Shown here piece after piece: positions 1-7,741 of a DNA stretch of 31,045 nt. The DNA lies in assembly GCF_934747485.1 (NCBI RefSeq), contig NZ_CAKVGN010000034.1, forward strand, positions 1 through 31,045. Reading direction: 5' to 3'. The notes beneath the pieces were generated by a model. That model ran no database searches, was not told the origin of the DNA, and saw only the letters and a list, made by a program, of their open reading frames with translations. A program made the position numbers and the translations under genes. The first letter of the stretch is position 1. Each line of letters opens with the position of its first letter. Source of the DNA: an uncultured Brachyspira sp. GTDB taxonomy: Bacteria > Spirochaetota > Brachyspiria > Brachyspirales > Brachyspiraceae.

Positions 1-13
1 GTTAATTAAATTA

Positions 14-66
14 TAAGGAATACCTGCTTTTTTTAAACTAAAAAACGTGCAATATGTATGGCTCCT
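14..66 (-). repeat. Left copy of a two-box repeat
   Basis: Two short boxes read on the minus strand as AGGAGCCATACATATTGCA (48-66) and AGGTATTCCTTA (14-25). Both recur at the right end of the window in plus orientation (30978-31011), with 18 of 19 and 11 of 12 matching bases. The spacer here is 22 nt; at the other end it is 3 nt. No open reading frame of useful length covers it. It may be the remnant of a dispersed repeat or a conserved gene-end or leader sequence. Confidence 0.45.
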
Positions 67-91
67 AAACAAAATATTTTAGAAAAAAAAC

Positions 92-120
92 TTGCTATTT
101 TTTTAGTAATATGTTATATT
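92..120 (+). promoter_or_regulatory. Promoter of the tRNA pair
   Basis: A sigma70-type promoter reads TTGCTA (92-97), 17-bp spacer, TATATT (115-120), putting the start near 127 and about 20 nt before tRNA-Ile. A 9-bp dyad, TAATATGTT (107-115) with AACATATTA (125-133), straddles the -10 element, so a regulator could bind there. The regulator idea is inference. Confidence 0.55.
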
Positions 121-146
121 ATACAACATATTAAAGATAAAAAAAA

Positions 147-220
147 GGGCCTGTAGCTCAGATGGCTAGAGCGTTCGACTGATAATCGAAAGGTCGGTGG
201 TTCAATTCCTCCCAGGCCCA
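147..220 (+). tRNA. tRNA-Ile (anticodon GAU)
   Basis: A 74-nt cloverleaf. The acceptor arm GGGCCTG pairs with CAGGCCC, discriminator A220, D-arm GTAGCTCAG type, anticodon loop CTGATAA with anticodon GAT, and T-loop TTCAATT. The 3' CCA is not encoded (the next bases are CAC), so it must be added by tRNA nucleotidyltransferase. It lies 25 nt before tRNA-Ala and shares its promoter and terminator. Confidence 0.97.
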
Positions 221-245
221 CACGCTCAGGTTCTTTAACATATAC

Positions 246-319
246 GGGGGTTTAGCTCAGTTTGGGAGAGCGACTGCCTTGCACGCAGTAGGTCGTGGGT
301 TCGATCCCCATAACCTCCA
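246..319 (+). tRNA. tRNA-Ala (anticodon UGC)
   Basis: A 74-nt cloverleaf. Acceptor GGGGGTT pairs with AACCTCC through one G-U pair, discriminator A319, anticodon stem CTGC/GCAG with anticodon TGC, and T-loop TTCGATC. CCA is not encoded. The Ile-Ala pair is the classic content of 16S-23S spacers, but neither flank shows rRNA sequence: the upstream 146 bp are AT-rich and the pair is followed at once by a terminator. Confidence 0.97.
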
Positions 320-330
320 CATCTTTTAAA

Positions 331-367
331 ACGATTCTTAAAAACATTTTTAAGAGTCGTTTTTTTA
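331..367 (+). terminator. Intrinsic terminator of the tRNA operon
   Basis: Fourteen bases from 331 (ACGATTCTTAAAAA) pair with TTTTTAAGAGTCGT, with one G-U pair and a very short loop, followed by a run of T. It separates the tRNAs from the ankyrin gene. Confidence 0.9.
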
Positions 368-380
368 TATAGGATTTATT

Positions 381-713
381 ATGAGAAAATGTCTTTTTTT
401 AATAATGTTTATATTTTTTTCTTTTAATTTAGCATATACACTCACTCAAGATGAAGAGACTCTTTTAGATGCTTCCATTTTTGGTGATGATGATATTGTT
501 GAAGATTTGATAGCAAAAAATGTTAACATAAATGTTCAAGATGAAGCTGGAAATACTGCATTAATATTAGCTTCTATGGAAGGGCATACTAAGGTAGTGG
601 CTTTACTTTTGAATGCAAATGCTGATAAATATATAGTAAACAACGACGGCAATGATGCAATATTTTATGCTAAACAAAAAAATCATAAAAACATAATTAA
701 GCTTTTAGAATAA
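381..713 (+). CDS. Small exported ankyrin-repeat protein
   Basis: 110 residues. The N-terminus has a basic MRK, a long hydrophobic run (about residues 4-17) and a polar LAYT region, which fits a Sec signal peptide cleaved near residue 20. There is no lipobox cysteine. The rest is about two and a half ankyrin repeats: a degenerate first one (about 25-53), a clear one with GNTALILASMEGHTKVVALL (57-76), and a partial last one ending KNIIKLLE. Ankyrin repeats mediate protein-protein contacts; the partner is unknown. Only AGGAT about 6 nt upstream serves as a ribosome site. The gene stands alone between the tRNA terminator and a convergent xylulokinase gene. Confidence 0.85.
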   Translation: MRKCLFLIMFIFFSFNLAYTLTQDEETLLDASIFGDDDIVEDLIAKNVNINVQDEAGNTALILASMEGHTKVVALLLNANADKYIVNNDGNDAIFYAKQKNHKNIIKLLE

Positions 714-761
714 TGTTCTTTTATGTATTTTATTTGATAAAGTTCACTAATTATTGTAGTA

Positions 762-2312
762 TCATTTTTTAATTATTTCGTTAAATTTTTCATTCATAGA
801 TTTTAAATAATTATCATATTTATTTGATAAATTATAATCAGGTTCTATTACAGTGTTGTCTATTAATGAGTTTCTAACATCATCTAAAGAAATATTCTCT
901 TTTAATAATAATATAGCACTTATTGAAGAGCCAAGAGAAGCTCCTCCAGAAGGAAGTATTTTTATAGTGCATTGCCAAATATTAGCAATTATTTTTAATA
1001 TTTCCTTATCTTTTGTAGGACCTCCTGTAACAGATAAATCTGCCGATTTTTTATCTGAAGCAAACTTTTTGGAATATGCTGCCACTAATCCTAAAGAACT
1101 TAATACAATTCCTTTATAATCATCATCAAAAGAAGCATTATCATAATACCTTTTTATATCAAAAGATTTGCTTATAGGTACAGATTCATTTTCTTTTTGA
1201 TATATCATGATAGGTAAATTGTTTATATTTTTGGATAATGATTCTGTTATATCTTTATAATTTTTATGATACAAGTTCATAATTTCGTCCCAAACCATAG
1301 CACCATTAGTACGGCAGAATATCATAAATGGATTTCCTATACCGTCATACATAGCATTAGATACGCCAGAAAAATCTCTTGTGTTTTCATCAATATTGAG
1401 CATATATACAAAGCTAGTTCCTAAAGATAATATATCACCTTTGTATAATACCTTAGTTTGAGGATTGTCTCCGCTTCCTATTCCTACTAAACAATTTTTA
1501 TTAAAACCGTATTTTTCAATAAAATATTCTGCTATGTTTCCAGCCAATGCGGAAGGACTTTCTATATTTCCTAATTTTTCTTTTAGATTGTTTGATACAG
1601 TGTTAAGAAGTTTATCATTCCACTCTTTTTTAGTGTAATCCATTAAACTCATACCAGAAGCATTTCCAAAATCAGCACTAATATCATCTTCAGCAGTGAG
1701 AATTGAAGCCATAAATGTATTAAGCAAAAATATTTTATATGTATTATTTTCTAATTCTGAATTATTATCAAAATTATATTTTATTACAGCCCCAGTAAAT
1801 CTAAGAGGAGAATCTGAGCCTGTTATTTGAATCATTTTTTCTTTTCCGCCTGCACTGTTTCTAAGTTCATCTGCTTCTTTTTGTGTACATGAAGTTCTCC
1901 ATATAGGTGCGGCATTATATGAATAAGAATCTTTTAATATTTCTATTAAGTTTTTGTTTGTGTATTCTTTGTTTTTTAATTTATTTAAATTCTTTTTATA
2001 ATTTTCTGATAAATAAACATGTCCATGCTGCTGAGCAGAAATTTGAATAGCTTTAATTTCTTTTACATTACATTTTTCTTTAAGCTCTGATAATGCTTTA
2101 TCCAAAGCAGCCAAAAAAATATTAATATCCTGTTCTGCTTTGCCATTTATTTCAGAATCTATAAGCAATGTATTTTTATTCATTGATGAAGTTTTTATTT
2201 CTTCCAAAGAATTAAAGGCTACAGAGATATTTAATTCATTTTTGAAAGTTTTATAATTCAAAATACTTAAAGTTAAACTTTGTGTGCTTAAATCTATTCC
2301 TAATGTATACAT
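762..2312 (-). CDS. xylB: Xylulokinase, eukaryote-like FGGY subfamily
   Basis: 516 residues, predicted to phosphorylate D-xylulose to xylulose 5-phosphate in the cytosol. FGGY landmarks seen: phosphate loop GIDLSTQS (5-12), sugar-binding QQHG (94-97), TGSDSPLRFTG (164-174), the base motif GDN with Asp282-Asn283, a second nucleotide-binding block GDILSLGTS, and VTGGPTKD near residue 430. QQHG, RFTG, the ADFGNASGM segment and GDNP resemble the human XYLB-type subfamily more than the E. coli type, whose QMHG and GGGDNAAG motifs differ. At PIWRTS (136-141) the Asp I would expect after Trp-x is Thr. The gene is divergent from the ROK regulator gene, and an AGGAT ribosome site precedes the ATG. Another FGGY substrate is possible, but the neighbouring xylA makes xylulose the best call. 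Confidence 0.88.
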   Translation of the reverse strand: MYTLGIDLSTQSLTLSILNYKTFKNELNISVAFNSLEEIKTSSMNKNTLLIDSEINGKAEQDINIFLAALDKALSELKEKCNVKEIKAIQISAQQHGHVYLSENYKKNLNKLKNKEYTNKNLIEILKDSYSYNAAPIWRTSCTQKEADELRNSAGGKEKMIQITGSDSPLRFTGAVIKYNFDNNSELENNTYKIFLLNTFMASILTAEDDISADFGNASGMSLMDYTKKEWNDKLLNTVSNNLKEKLGNIESPSALAGNIAEYFIEKYGFNKNCLVGIGSGDNPQTKVLYKGDILSLGTSFVYMLNIDENTRDFSGVSNAMYDGIGNPFMIFCRTNGAMVWDEIMNLYHKNYKDITESLSKNINNLPIMIYQKENESVPISKSFDIKRYYDNASFDDDYKGIVLSSLGLVAAYSKKFASDKKSADLSVTGGPTKDKEILKIIANIWQCTIKILPSGGASLGSSISAILLLKENISLDDVRNSLIDNTVIEPDYNLSNKYDNYLKSMNEKFNEIIKK

Positions 2313-2340
2313 ATATAATCCTAAAATTGTATTAATTAAT

Positions 2341-2354
2341 TGATTTTACTAATT
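2341..2354 (-). promoter_or_regulatory. XylR-operator candidate upstream of xylB
   Basis: On the minus strand it reads AATTAGTAAAATCA. It matches two elements before xylA (3671-3684 and 3722-3735) at 11 or more of 14 positions. It lies about 10-20 nt downstream of the predicted xylB start site, a usual position for a repressor. Confidence 0.5.
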
Positions 2355-2369
2355 AATGTACTGTATAGT

Positions 2370-2397
2370 ATTATATAAAAATAATATTCAAAATCAA
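2370..2397 (-). promoter_or_regulatory. Promoter of xylB
   Basis: On the minus strand TTGATT (2392-2397), 16-bp spacer, TATAAT (2370-2375), giving a start near 2363 and a leader of about 50 nt. Confidence 0.6.
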
Positions 2398-2477
2398 GAG
2401 ATTATATTTAATAATTTGATTTTTATTTGATTTTGGTATTAAATATTATGGAGTTAATTATTTATTGAAGTTGTTTT

Positions 2478-3623
2478 ATGAAATATCAGTTATTATCAAA
2501 AGAAAAAAATTTAAAGAAGATTTTAAGAGAATGTGTAAAGAAAGAAAGGTTTACAAGTATAGATATAGTTGAAAGTTTGCATCTTACTAAACCTACGGTA
2601 AATGAATCATTAGATATTTTATTCAAAAACGATTTTATCACAAAAGAAGATTTTACGGTAGGTACTGTTGGAAGAAAAGCTCAAATTTGGAAAACTACAC
2701 TTTATAAGAAGAAAGCTTTAGCTATAGATATAGATTTTAATTTAGTAAAAATTGCCATAGTTGATATGTCTGGAAATTATTCATATTACAAAGAATATAA
2801 TAAAACCATCAGCAATGATAATTTTTTTGATGTTATAAGTTTTGTAGTAAAAGATTATAGGTCAAATTTCAAAGAGGCATTTGAGATAAAAAGTTTAGGT
2901 ATATCAATACCTGGTAATATTAGTTTTGATAGAAAGAATATATTATATGCAACTAATTTGGGATTAAAAAATATTAATGTAAATAATTTGGAAGAAGAGT
3001 TAAATTTAGAGATAATTTTAGAAAATGAGGCTAATAGTGCTGTGTTGGGAGAGTTTTTTTTGTCGAAAGAGGCAGATAAAGAGAATTATATGCTTATATC
3101 CATATCAAATTTTGGAGTAGGGGGCGGTCAGATAGTAGACGGCAAATTATTGAAGGGTGCTCATAGACTTGCGGGAGAGATTGGGCATTTTACTATCATT
3201 ATGGACGGAGAGCCATGCACTTGCGGAAATAACGGCTGTTTTGAAAGATATGCTTCTTATGACGGGCTTAAAAATATCATGAAAAAACACAAACTTGATT
3301 TTGATGATATTAATACACTTTTTGAAAGTTCTGATAAAAAATCAGAAAAAGTTATAAAAGAATATTGTAAATTTTTAGGAAGGGGTATAAGAAGTTTGCT
3401 TGCTATATATGATTCTAACAAAATTATTTTAAGCGGTAAAATAACTGATTATTGGGATAGGATTTATTCTTACATACAAAAAGAAATATTTGAAAATAAT
3501 AATTTTTATTCAAAATTTAATATTATGATTATTAAATCCAAATTTGGTGATAAATCATCATTAGTTGGTGTAGGACTTATAAATTTCTTTGATTTGTTGT
3601 ACGACAAAGATATTTTTTCTTAA
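2478..3623 (+). CDS. xylR: ROK-family repressor, XylR type
   Basis: 381 residues. An N-terminal winged helix-turn-helix (about 10-65, with TSIDIVESLHLTKPTVNESL) is joined to a ROK sugar-kinase-like domain (about 75-370). The ROK zinc motif is complete: His237 in GEIGH, then Cys247, Cys249 and Cys254 in CTCGNNGC. The phosphoryl-transfer motif reads ENEAN where kinases have NDAN, as in non-catalytic XylR sensors. It should bind DNA until a pentose is sensed. It lies between divergent xylB and co-directional xylA, the usual XylR setting. The ribosome site is weak (GAAG, 7 nt before ATG), which suits a low-level regulator. Confidence 0.87.
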   Translation: MKYQLLSKEKNLKKILRECVKKERFTSIDIVESLHLTKPTVNESLDILFKNDFITKEDFTVGTVGRKAQIWKTTLYKKKALAIDIDFNLVKIAIVDMSGNYSYYKEYNKTISNDNFFDVISFVVKDYRSNFKEAFEIKSLGISIPGNISFDRKNILYATNLGLKNINVNNLEEELNLEIILENEANSAVLGEFFLSKEADKENYMLISISNFGVGGGQIVDGKLLKGAHRLAGEIGHFTIIMDGEPCTCGNNGCFERYASYDGLKNIMKKHKLDFDDINTLFESSDKKSEKVIKEYCKFLGRGIRSLLAIYDSNKIILSGKITDYWDRIYSYIQKEIFENNNFYSKFNIMIIKSKFGDKSSLVGVGLINFFDLLYDKDIFS

Positions 3624-3639
3624 AAAAAGCTCTTTTTTC

Positions 3640-3667
3640 TTGACAAATTAATATTTTTGACTACACT
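3640..3667 (+). promoter_or_regulatory. Promoter of the xylA operon
   Basis: TTGACA (3640-3645), 16-bp spacer, TACACT (3662-3667). The predicted start falls inside the first operator-like element, as expected for a repressed catabolic operon. Confidence 0.65.
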
Positions 3668-3670
3668 TAT

Positions 3671-3735
3671 ATTTAGTAAAATGATTTTATTATTAAATAT
3701 TTTTTTATTATTTAAGTAAATTCATTTTACCAAAT
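3671..3735 (+). promoter_or_regulatory. Paired XylR-operator candidates before xylA
   Basis: ATTTAGTAAAATGA (3671-3684) and, in inverted orientation at 3722-3735, ATTTGGTAAAATGA differ at one base. The spacing of 51 bp between matching ends is about five helical turns, which would let two bound dimers face the same side or loop. The same element occurs before xylB. Confidence 0.5.
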
Positions 3736-3762
3736 ATCTTTTTATTTGGAGTTAATAAGAAT

Positions 3763-5076
3763 ATGGAATATTTTAAAAATGTTGATAAAGTGTCATACAA
3801 AGGAAAAGACAGTAAAGAAGCTTTTTCATTCAAACAATACAATGCTTCAGAAGTGATATCAGGAAAGACTATGGAAGAGTGGATGCCTTTTGCAATGAGC
3901 TGGTGGCATACATTGGCTGCTGGAAGTGCTGATCCTTTTGGTGCAGCCGCTGCAACTAGACCTTGGAATGGTAAAGAGCCTTTAGAGGCTTCTAAAATGA
4001 GAGTAGAAGCTGGATTTGAACTTATGCAAAAATTGGGAATAAATTATTTCTGCTTTCATGATAGAGATTTAGCCCCTGAATATAAAACTCTAAAAGAAAC
4101 AAATGAAAAATTAGATATGATAGTAGATTCACTACAAGAAAATATGTCTAAAACAGGTAAAAAACTTTTATGGGCTACTTCATCTTTATTCACAAACCCT
4201 AGATATATGCATGGTGCTGCTACTAGTCCTTACGCTGATGTTTTTGCAGTTGCTGCTGCTCAAACTAAAAAAACTATGGATATAGCTAAAAAGTTAGATG
4301 CTAAAGGATATGTATTTTGGGGCGGAAGAGAAGGTTATGAAACTTTACTTAATACTAATATGAAAAGAGAATTAGATCATTTAGCTTATTTCTTGTCTAT
4401 GGCAGTTGAATATAAAGAAAAAATAGGATTTAAAGGACAATTCTTTATTGAACCAAAACCAAAAGAGCCAACAAAACATCAATATGATTTTGATGCTGCT
4501 ACTACTTTAGAGTTTTTATATCATTATAATTTGGATAAATATTTTGAGCTTAATTTGGAAGTGAATCATGCCACTTTAGCAGGACATACTATGCAGCATG
4601 AGATGCAGGTTGCTAGAAATCATGGAAAATTAGGTTCTGTTGATATTAACTATGGAGATACTTTCTTGGGTTGGGATACAGATATGTTCTTAACAAATGT
4701 TTATGATGCGGTTTTGATGATGGTAGAGATTATAAGAAACGGCGGACTAAAAAACGGCGGATTTAACTTTGATGCTAAAGTAAGAAGACCTTCTCATACT
4801 ATGGACGATTTAATGTATGCATATATTGCTGGAATGGACACTTTAGCTTGGGGATTGAGGATAGCTGACAAAATAGTTAAAGATGGCTGTTTTGATAAAT
4901 TTATTGAAGAAAGATACAGTTCTTATAATAGCGGAATAGGTGCAAAAATTGAAAGCAAATCAACTTCATTAGAAGAGTTATATGATTATGCTATGAACTT
5001 AGAAGAAAAAGAACTTCCAAGCGGAAATCAAGAATTACTTGAAGCTAAATTAAATCAATTTATTTATAATTTATAA
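3763..5076 (+). CDS. xylA: Xylose isomerase
   Basis: 437 residues, the usual length of class II xylose isomerase. It interconverts D-xylose and D-xylulose in the cytosol with divalent metals. Catalytic FHDRD (His99, Asp102), metal-site FIEPKPKEP with Glu230 and Lys232, EVNHATLAGHTMQHE, and the second metal site DINYGDTFLGWDTD are all intact, as are SWWHT and the terminal NFDAKVRRPS. GGAG lies 11 nt before the ATG. It is the first gene of an operon running to the GH3 gene, with 22 nt to the next gene and no terminator between. Confidence 0.98.
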   Translation: MEYFKNVDKVSYKGKDSKEAFSFKQYNASEVISGKTMEEWMPFAMSWWHTLAAGSADPFGAAAATRPWNGKEPLEASKMRVEAGFELMQKLGINYFCFHDRDLAPEYKTLKETNEKLDMIVDSLQENMSKTGKKLLWATSSLFTNPRYMHGAATSPYADVFAVAAAQTKKTMDIAKKLDAKGYVFWGGREGYETLLNTNMKRELDHLAYFLSMAVEYKEKIGFKGQFFIEPKPKEPTKHQYDFDAATTLEFLYHYNLDKYFELNLEVNHATLAGHTMQHEMQVARNHGKLGSVDINYGDTFLGWDTDMFLTNVYDAVLMMVEIIRNGGLKNGGFNFDAKVRRPSHTMDDLMYAYIAGMDTLAWGLRIADKIVKDGCFDKFIEERYSSYNSGIGAKIESKSTSLEELYDYAMNLEEKELPSGNQELLEAKLNQFIYNL

Positions 5077-5098
5077 TTTATTTTTAGGAGACAGCATT

Positions 5099-6385
5099 AT
5101 GAAAAAAATTATTTTATTTTTAATTGTAATATTTAGTTTGTTTTCATGTTCTAAAGGTGGTTCAAGCAGCAGTAGTAATGATAAAACAATAAAAGTTTGG
5201 CATATTCAAAGCTTAGAAGTTCAGGCAGAGGCTAAAGAGAGATCAGCTGAAAGATTTGAGGCAGAAAATCCCGGATACAATGTAGAAATGACTCCTATGA
5301 AAAATGATGCATATAAGACTCAAATTCAAATAGCATTAGGTGCCAATAATCCTCCAGATATTTTCTTTACTTGGAGCGGCGGTACTATGATAGATTATAT
5401 AAAAGCCGGAAAAATAATTGATATAACTCCATATATTGCAAAATATGATTTATCAAATAAATTAATACCTGCATCATTGTCTCAGGCAAGTTATGAAGGT
5501 AAAATTTATGCACTTCCTGTAGAGTCATCAATAATAGCTATGGTATTTTATAATAAAGATTTATTTGCTAAAAATGGCTGGACAGTTCCTACAACTTTAA
5601 CAGAATTTGAAGCTTTATGCGATAAAATGTTAGCTAAAGGAATAAAACCTTTTGCTTTAGCTAATAAAACTAAATGGACTGCTTCTATGTATTATATGTC
5701 ATTAGTTCAAAGATTAGGCGGTATAAAGGTATTTTATGATGCTGCTAACAGAGTTAATGGGGGCAGTTTTGAAAATCCTGTATTTATAGAAGCAGGAAAA
5801 AAATTAGTTGAATGGGTTGATAAAGGTTATTTCAATGACGGATTTAACGGACTTGATGATGATTCTGGTCAGGCTAGAGTTTTGCTTTATACAGAAAAAG
5901 TAGCTATGTCTGTAGCAGGTTCATTCTTTATTACATCTATAAGCGGAGAAAATCCTGATTTTATGAATAAATTAGATGCATTCTTATTCCCACTTGTAGA
6001 AGGCGGTAAAGGCGACCCTAAAGAATTAGTTGGTACAATAGGGGATAATTTTTATTGTATATCATCTACTTCAAAATATCCTGAAGAGGCTTTCAAATTA
6101 TTAATGAAGTTTATAGATGATGAAGCTGTAAAAGAAGCTCTTGATATGGGTAAATTGCCTCCTATTCAAGGTGTAAAAGCTCAAGACCCTATATCTGAAA
6201 AAATTGTTGAAGCTATAAATGAAGCTACAGGTGTTCAACTTTGGTATGACCAATATTTATCTCCTGAACTTGCTGAAGTACACAAAGATACTCTACAAGC
6301 TATGATGGGTAAAACTATGACTCCTGAAGAAGCATGCAAACAATTAGAAGCAAAAGCTCTTGAACTATTAGGACCTAGTAAATAA
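5099..6385 (+). CDS. ABC sugar-binding lipoprotein 1
   Basis: 428 residues. A lipoprotein signal ends in the lipobox LFSC, so Cys17 is the likely lipidated residue, followed by a Ser-rich linker. The body is a family 1 (UgpB/MalE-like) extracellular solute-binding fold with KVWHIQSLEVQAEAKERS, PPDIFFTWSGGT, IYALPVESS and MVFYNKDLF. It captures a sugar or oligosaccharide for the two permeases downstream. It sits between xylA and a close paralogue, with AGGAG before the ATG. The substrate cannot be read from sequence; xylose or xylo-oligosaccharide is inferred from the operon. Confidence 0.92.
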   Translation: MKKIILFLIVIFSLFSCSKGGSSSSSNDKTIKVWHIQSLEVQAEAKERSAERFEAENPGYNVEMTPMKNDAYKTQIQIALGANNPPDIFFTWSGGTMIDYIKAGKIIDITPYIAKYDLSNKLIPASLSQASYEGKIYALPVESSIIAMVFYNKDLFAKNGWTVPTTLTEFEALCDKMLAKGIKPFALANKTKWTASMYYMSLVQRLGGIKVFYDAANRVNGGSFENPVFIEAGKKLVEWVDKGYFNDGFNGLDDDSGQARVLLYTEKVAMSVAGSFFITSISGENPDFMNKLDAFLFPLVEGGKGDPKELVGTIGDNFYCISSTSKYPEEAFKLLMKFIDDEAVKEALDMGKLPPIQGVKAQDPISEKIVEAINEATGVQLWYDQYLSPELAEVHKDTLQAMMGKTMTPEEACKQLEAKALELLGPSK

Positions 6386-6394
6386 AGGAAAAAA

Positions 6395-7672
6395 ATGAAA
6401 AAGTATATTATTTTTACGATATTTTTTATTTTTCTTATATCTTGTTCAAAAACAAAAGAAGACAATGTAATAAAAGTTTGGCATGTTACAACTTCAGATA
6501 ATCAAGCATCTATAAAAGATAGAGCAGGGGAGAGATTTAAAAAAGAAAATCCTGATTATGATGTTGAGATTATACCTATGAAAAGCGATGCTTACAAAAC
6601 ACAAATACAAATAGCGGTTGGTGCTAACAGTGCTCCGGATATATTTGTTACTTGGGGCGACGGCACCATGCTTAACTATATAAAAGCGAATAAAATAATA
6701 GATTTAACTCCATATATGTCTCAAAATGGTTTTTCTAATAAATTTATACCTGCATCTTTGCTTCAGGTTAGCGTAGATGATAAAATTTATGCTGTTCCAG
6801 TAGAAGCGGTTACAATAGCAATGGTATTTTATAACAAAAAATTATTTGAAGAAAATGGCTGGACTGTTCCTACAACATTAACAGAATTAGAAAGTTTATG
6901 TGATAAAATGCTTGCTAAAGGAATAAAACCTTTTGCTTTAGCTAATAAAACTAAATGGCCTGCCTCTATGATATATATGTCATTAGTACAAAGAATAGGC
7001 GGAACTAAGGTATTTTATGATGCTGCTAATAGGGTTAATGGGGGAAGTTTTGAAAATCCTGCATTTATAGAAGCTGCTAAAAAATTCGTTGAATGGGTTG
7101 ATAAAGGTTATTTTAATGAAGGGTTTAATGGATTAGATTATAACACAGGTCAAGGAAGAGCATTGATGTATACTGGTAAAACAGCTATGGAAATAAATGG
7201 TTCATTTTTGACTATTAGTATGCTAAGTGAAAACCCTGATTTTTTCAATAATAATTTAGATGCATTTATATTTCCAGCAATAGAAGGTTCTAAAGCAAAT
7301 CCTAAAGAGCTAATAGGTTCAGCTGGAGATATGTTTTATTGTATATCATCTACTTCTAAAAATCCTGATATGGCTTTTAAATTATTAGAAAGGTTTGTAG
7401 ATGATCAAGCTGTAAAAGAAAATTTAGATATTGGAATCATACCTCCTATAAAAAATGCTTCTCCTGAAGGAACAATATCCAAAAAAATTGCTGCTGCTGT
7501 AAATGAAGCTCCTGCTATACAACTTTGGTATGATCAATATTTACCGCCAGAATTAGCACAAGTGCATATGGATACTTTGCAAGCGGTTATTGGTAAGACT
7601 ATGACACCTGAAGAGGCTTGTAAACAATTGGAAGCTAAAGCTCTTGAATTATTAGGTCCTAGTTCTAAATAG
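6395..7672 (+). CDS. ABC sugar-binding lipoprotein 2 (tandem paralogue)
   Basis: 425 residues, starting 9 nt after the stop of its paralogue. Lipobox LISC gives Cys17. It aligns end to end with lipoprotein 1. The hinge region GWTVPTTLTE, the segment KGIKPFALANKTKW and the C-terminal GKTMTPEEACKQLEAKALEL are almost identical, while N-terminal and pocket-lining regions differ more (for example TTSDNQASIKDRAG for LEVQAEAKERSAE). A 45-nt stretch (6914-6958) is identical to 5633-5677. It most likely supplies the same permease pair with another or related ligand. Confidence 0.92.
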   Translation: MKKYIIFTIFFIFLISCSKTKEDNVIKVWHVTTSDNQASIKDRAGERFKKENPDYDVEIIPMKSDAYKTQIQIAVGANSAPDIFVTWGDGTMLNYIKANKIIDLTPYMSQNGFSNKFIPASLLQVSVDDKIYAVPVEAVTIAMVFYNKKLFEENGWTVPTTLTELESLCDKMLAKGIKPFALANKTKWPASMIYMSLVQRIGGTKVFYDAANRVNGGSFENPAFIEAAKKFVEWVDKGYFNEGFNGLDYNTGQGRALMYTGKTAMEINGSFLTISMLSENPDFFNNNLDAFIFPAIEGSKANPKELIGSAGDMFYCISSTSKNPDMAFKLLERFVDDQAVKENLDIGIIPPIKNASPEGTISKKIAAAVNEAPAIQLWYDQYLPPELAQVHMDTLQAVIGKTMTPEEACKQLEAKALELLGPSSK

Positions 7673-7741
7673 GAATATAAGTAAAAGAATATACAAAATA
7701 TAAGATTGTTTTGGATAATGCGATCTATAAGGAGTAATTTT

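Noticed and set aside
853..1119. Open frame of 88 codons opposite xylB
   Set aside because: It is antisense to conserved xylulokinase codons with no ribosome site or family resemblance; other overlapping antisense frames were dropped for the same reason.
7706..7741. TTG start extending the first permease by 12 residues
   Set aside because: No ribosome site precedes it, while AAGGAG sits correctly before the ATG at 7742.
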